DNA from: Frankiales bacterium
GTDB taxonomy: Bacteria > Actinomycetota > Actinomycetes > Mycobacteriales > SCTD01
Direction of reading: 5' to 3'
DNA: 16,805 nucleotides
Assembly (NCBI GenBank): GCA_025464915.1
Contig: JAODNF010000152.1
Span: 1-16,805 of the forward strand
Shown: one piece after another, positions 14,320-16,805 of the stretch
Layout of the letters: each line of letters begins with the position of its first letter
Numbering within the stretch: the stretch's first letter is position 1
The notes under the pieces: model-generated
Told to the model about the DNA's origin: nothing
The model's database searches: none
The model's input: only the letters and a program-made list of their open reading frames with translations
Position numbers and translations under genes: made by a program

Positions 14320-14452
14320 GGTCGTTCGAGGGGTCGTGGTGGCCGCTGCGTGCCCGATCGGCGCGACCACACCAGCTATGTGGGGTCATCAGGGGCGAGC
14401 GCGCTGTCGCGGGAGCCTGGATGCAGCTCGTCGTGGTCATCGAGCTGGACCC

Positions 14453-15086
14453 GGAAACGTGCACCCGACCACCACCGTGCCCAGCGTCGGCGGCGCCCGC
14501 ATCATCGACATCGAGAACGAGCGCAAGCCCGTCGTCGTGTCGAGGATCCGGCTCGCCGTCATCAACCTCGCCTACCGGGGCGGCAGCGTCGACCAGGACC
14601 CCGGCCAAGCCGACGTCGGGCAGGGATACACCGCCCACTACTGCTCCCTCCCGCAGGAGGTCGACCCGCAGATCCTGGCCTGCTCCTTCATCCTGTCCGG
14701 CCTGCGGGTGTTTCGACATCCACGATCCGGCCCATCCCAGCGAGATCGGCTACTTCAAGCCGCCCGTCCACCCCGGGACCGCATCGGGGACACCGGTGAC
14801 GCGCGAGGGCTCGGACGATGTCCTTGCCTGCCTTCGATCCTGCCAAGCACGAGATCTGGTACTCGGACAGCAACCACGGGTGCTACGTCGTCAAGCTCAA
14901 CCCCCGACCGCGGCTCCTTCTCGAACTGCCACGCCAGGCGCCGGAGCACCCGACGCCGGTCAGAGGCCTGGTCACGCACCACCCCTGGGGCGCAGCCTCG
15001 CGATCACGGGCGCTGACGACGACATCGCGATCCTTGCCGGGATCTGTCTCGCGTTCGCGGCACTTGCCCGGGTGCGGCGGCGGTAG
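14453..15086 (+). pseudogene. Decayed LVIVD-repeat surface protein with LAxTG-like tail
   Basis: Fragments of one protein are spread over three frames. Frame A (14453-14710) gives GGARIIDIENERKPVVVS, GYTAHYCSLPQEVDPQI and SFILSGLRV. A one-base shift at about 14711 continues with FDIHDPAHPSEIGYFKPPV (to about 14810). A second shift leads to PAFDPAKHEIWYSDSNHGCY and VVKLN (14818-14907). The end (14991-15086) gives RSLAITGADDDIAILAG and a hydrophobic helix closed by VRRR and a stop. The motifs GLRVFDI.DP..P.EI.YF and PAFDP...EIWY are typical of LVIVD-repeat proteins, and the LAITG-hydrophobic-RRR tail resembles a class E sortase signal. No start or signal peptide remains near the attR copy, so the gene is truncated as well as frameshifted. 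Confidence 0.72.
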
Positions 15087-15205
15087 GTCCGAAGACGCTG
15101 CACGACGGCAACGGGCTCGGAACTGGCACAAAGACATCACTGCGCTTCCCCTAGACCGGGTGCAGCCCACCCCCCACCCCAGGGTGCGGCGTGGCCTCTT
15201 TCACG

Positions 15206-16552
15206 TCAGCGGTAGCGGTACTCCCCGAGCCAGGCGTCCAGGTCAGAGCTCGCAGCGTCCCAGCCGCCCCAGGTGGCGAAGACCTCGCCTCCGCTGACTG
15301 CGGCGTGCGAGACGTCGTCGCCGGCCGCGTAGCTGCTGGACGCCCGCGTCGTCTTCAGCGACAGCCGAACCGGAGCGGACAGGTGCTCGTCGCCGTGCGG
15401 CGACACCGCGGCGTAGACGTCGTAAGCGCAGTGCTGGAACCAGAGCTGTGTCTCCTGCTGCTGGCAGGCGTCGTCGTAGTGGTAGTCACGGCGCCACATC
15501 ACGCCGAGGGCACCGTCGGTGCCGTACGCCAACCAGGGTCGGTTCGAGATGTATCGGCCTGCCGGCTCGACATAGCGGCTTCGCCAGTGGACGCCTGCGT
15601 CGCCGGTCACCCGCACCACCAGCCTGGTGCCCTTGTCCTCGATCACACCGAGGGCGAAGCGTCCGGCCCTGGCGGGGTCCGCGGCGACGTAGGCGCTCAC
15701 CACGTCCTGCGCCTCGGCGTACGGCGACGAGCGCGGGACCACGTGCCGCGCCCAGGTGCGCCCGGCATCGCGCGAGGTCTCGAAGACCGTGCAGGGACAA
15801 GGCTGCTCGACGCCCGAGGCAACGACCGCGCTCGCGGCGCTCGTCGTGTAGGCGGCGGCGAGGACGCCTCGGCTCGCGGAGATCGTTCCCATGGAGTGGT
15901 TCGGCAGCGCGGCGGACCCGAAGGCGTACTGCTGGCCGAAGGTCCTTCCGTGGTCGCTCGACATGGTCACGAACCGCTCGCCGCCGCCGAAGAAGTGCTG
16001 GTCCGCCGTGGTCGGCGCGACCGCCACCTGGTCGTGACCGAGTCCGCTGACGTAGAGCGCGCCGGAACTGAGGTCGACGCCAAGCCAGGGCCTGTCGAAG
16101 GCAACAGTCGGAGGTCGGAGGTCGGAGGCCGGCTTCGTCGACGTCTGGCCACCGAGCGCGAGGACGGGAGTGCTCCAGGTAGCGCCGCCGTCGGCGGAAC
16201 GGCGCACTGTGACGCCGCCCTGGCTGAAGTCCACGCCGCCCAAGTACAGGATGCCCTGCGGCCCCCACGCCAGCATGGCGTCGGTGCACGGGCTGAGCAG
16301 GGCGTTGCGCCAGTGCGCGCCCGCGTCGACGGTGCGGGCGACACCGCAGCCCGTCGAGCCACCCTGCGCCGACCACGCCACGACCCGTCGGCGGCTGTCG
16401 GCAGGGTCGACCGCGACCTGCGGTTCGCCGCTGTTGGTGCCGGCGTCGTGCGACAGGTCCACAGCCCGCGCTTTGGGGGTGCCGGCTGGCGCTGGGGCCG
16501 CGAGCACCACGGTGCAGACGAGGACGGGGAGGCCGAGAAGAAGGCGGCGCAT
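15206..16552 (-). CDS. Secreted Asp-box (sialidase/BNR-like beta-propeller) protein
   Basis: A 448-residue exported protein. The signal peptide is MRRLLLGLPVLVCTVVLAAP with a cleavage site near APAG. The mature part has five Asp-box motifs S/T-x-D-x-G-x-x-W/F: VDAGAHW (75-81), SADGGATW (119-126), SSDHGRTF (198-205), SRDAGRTW (260-267) and TGDAGVHW (316-323). These mark the turns of a six-bladed propeller like that of sialidases and related proteins. An early block SGEPQVAVDPADSRRRVVAW (41-60) is common in such exported propellers of actinobacteria. The sialidase arginine triad and catalytic Tyr/Glu pair are not identifiable, so enzymatic activity is uncertain. AGGAG lies 5 nt before the ATG. 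It is divergent from the next exported-protein gene. Confidence 0.85.
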   Translation of the reverse strand: MRRLLLGLPVLVCTVVLAAPAPAGTPKARAVDLSHDAGTNSGEPQVAVDPADSRRRVVAWSAQGGSTGCGVARTVDAGAHWRNALLSPCTDAMLAWGPQGILYLGGVDFSQGGVTVRRSADGGATWSTPVLALGGQTSTKPASDLRPPTVAFDRPWLGVDLSSGALYVSGLGHDQVAVAPTTADQHFFGGGERFVTMSSDHGRTFGQQYAFGSAALPNHSMGTISASRGVLAAAYTTSAASAVVASGVEQPCPCTVFETSRDAGRTWARHVVPRSSPYAEAQDVVSAYVAADPARAGRFALGVIEDKGTRLVVRVTGDAGVHWRSRYVEPAGRYISNRPWLAYGTDGALGVMWRRDYHYDDACQQQETQLWFQHCAYDVYAAVSPHGDEHLSAPVRLSLKTTRASSSYAAGDDVSHAAVSGGEVFATWGGWDAASSDLDAWLGEYRYR

Positions 16553-16652
16553 GCGAGCTCCTGCTGGGAGAGGACTGTCGCGAAAGGCTCTTTAGTCATG
16601 TTATACAGGGACCTGCGTCGCTTTTCCAGCGAGTGTCGCCGAGGAGTCGCTC
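16553..16652. promoter_or_regulatory. Divergent promoter region between two secreted-protein genes
   Basis: These 100 nt separate divergent starts and contain the only clearly AT-rich stretch nearby, TTTAGTCATGTTATACAGG (16591-16609). It includes TATACA on the plus strand and TATAAC on the minus strand, either of which could be a -10 box. Ribosome-binding sites flank both ends: AGGAG for the minus gene and GAGGAG (16641-16646) for the plus gene. Exact start points cannot be assigned. Confidence 0.4.
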
Positions 16653-16805
16653 ATGCTTCGCCCAGCTCTCGCACTGCTCGTGGTCGCCGCCACGGCCGTC
16701 GTCCTGCCTCCCGCCAGCGCCCAGGCCCGTCCGGACCCGGTCGGTGACCTGCCGCCCGGCGTCTCCCCGGTCGCGCGGGTCACTCCCGCGCCGTTGCCGA
16801 CGCCG
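16653..16805 (+). CDS. Secreted protein, N-terminal part only (3' partial)
   Basis: Only the first 51 codons are in the window, open to the last base. An ATG follows GAGGAG by 6 nt. The product begins MLRPALALLVVAATAVVLPP with a signal-peptidase-like ASAQA, so it is exported. It then becomes proline-rich (DPVGDLPPGVSPVARVTPAP). The frame has strong third-position GC. No domain can be identified from this length. Its divergent placement beside another secreted protein suggests shared regulation from the common intergenic region. Confidence 0.75.
   Translation, partial: MLRPALALLVVAATAVVLPPASAQARPDPVGDLPPGVSPVARVTPAPLPTP

Larger units (their letters stand above)
13994..14356. repeat. Right-hand paired GTGCCCG sites
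   Basis: Direct-repeat pairs of GTGCCCG spaced 11 bp occur at 14120 and 14131 (exact). They also occur at 13996 and 14007 and at 14339 and 14350, with the first member degenerate in both. CGTGCCCGCTACGTGCCCG (14119-14137) matches the left-arm site at 8237-8255 in 18 of 19 bases. CGTGCCCGATC occurs three times (14006, 14130, 14349). They flank the right attachment copy on both sides, which suggests integrase arm sites. Confidence 0.55.

Noticed and set aside
15191..16747. Plus-strand open frame of 518 codons
   Set aside because: Antisense to the Asp-box protein, which has a signal peptide, ribosome-binding site and five Asp boxes; the plus frame has neither motif nor start signal.

Overview
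The window is high-GC DNA with a strong G/C preference at third codon positions and frequent GTG starts. It also carries the actinobacterial block nadD, LytR_C-domain protein, rsfS, phosphoglycerate-mutase-like phosphatase. Together these point to an actinomycete chromosome. I cannot name the genus from sequence alone.

Layout. 1-2246: end of a MoxR-type AAA+ ATPase (5' end outside the window) followed by its CoxE-type VWA partner. 2250-2381: two tandem palindromic hairpins with a 77-bp period. 2449-4178: a small sigma-70 (ECF-type) factor translationally coupled to a two-pass DUF4349 membrane protein. 4204-7017: nadD, a membrane-anchored LCP-like/LytR_C protein, rsfS and a gpgP-like phosphatase, arranged as two coupled pairs, each apparently read from a leaderless promoter. 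7091-8050: an HSL-type alpha/beta hydrolase with a readable promoter. 8104-8176: tRNA-Ala(GGC).

The 3' half of that tRNA is repeated about 6.1 kb downstream (8135-8190 versus 14234-14292). The DNA between is visibly less GC-rich, gene-sparse and unlike its surroundings, so I read it as an old tRNA-integrated genomic island. It carries a 511-aa HEPN-motif protein (minus strand), an unrecognised 332-aa protein, a second HEPN-motif protein broken by a +1 frameshift, and a ParE/RelE-type toxin-antitoxin pair next to the right end. The two HEPN proteins appear to be distant paralogues. Both island ends hold pairs of the heptamer GTGCCCG spaced exactly 11 bp apart, the pattern expected of integrase arm-type sites, but no integrase gene is present.

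Right of the island (14293-16805) are a frame-disrupted pseudogene of an LVIVD-repeat surface protein ending in an LAxTG-like sorting tail, a secreted Asp-box (sialidase-fold) protein on the minus strand, and the 5' end of a divergent secreted-protein gene that runs out of the window.

The most interesting content is the island: two related HEPN proteins flanking an unknown gene, beside a toxin-antitoxin module, which is a plausible undescribed defence or stability locus. That function is inferred; only the motifs, repeats and gene order are seen directly.
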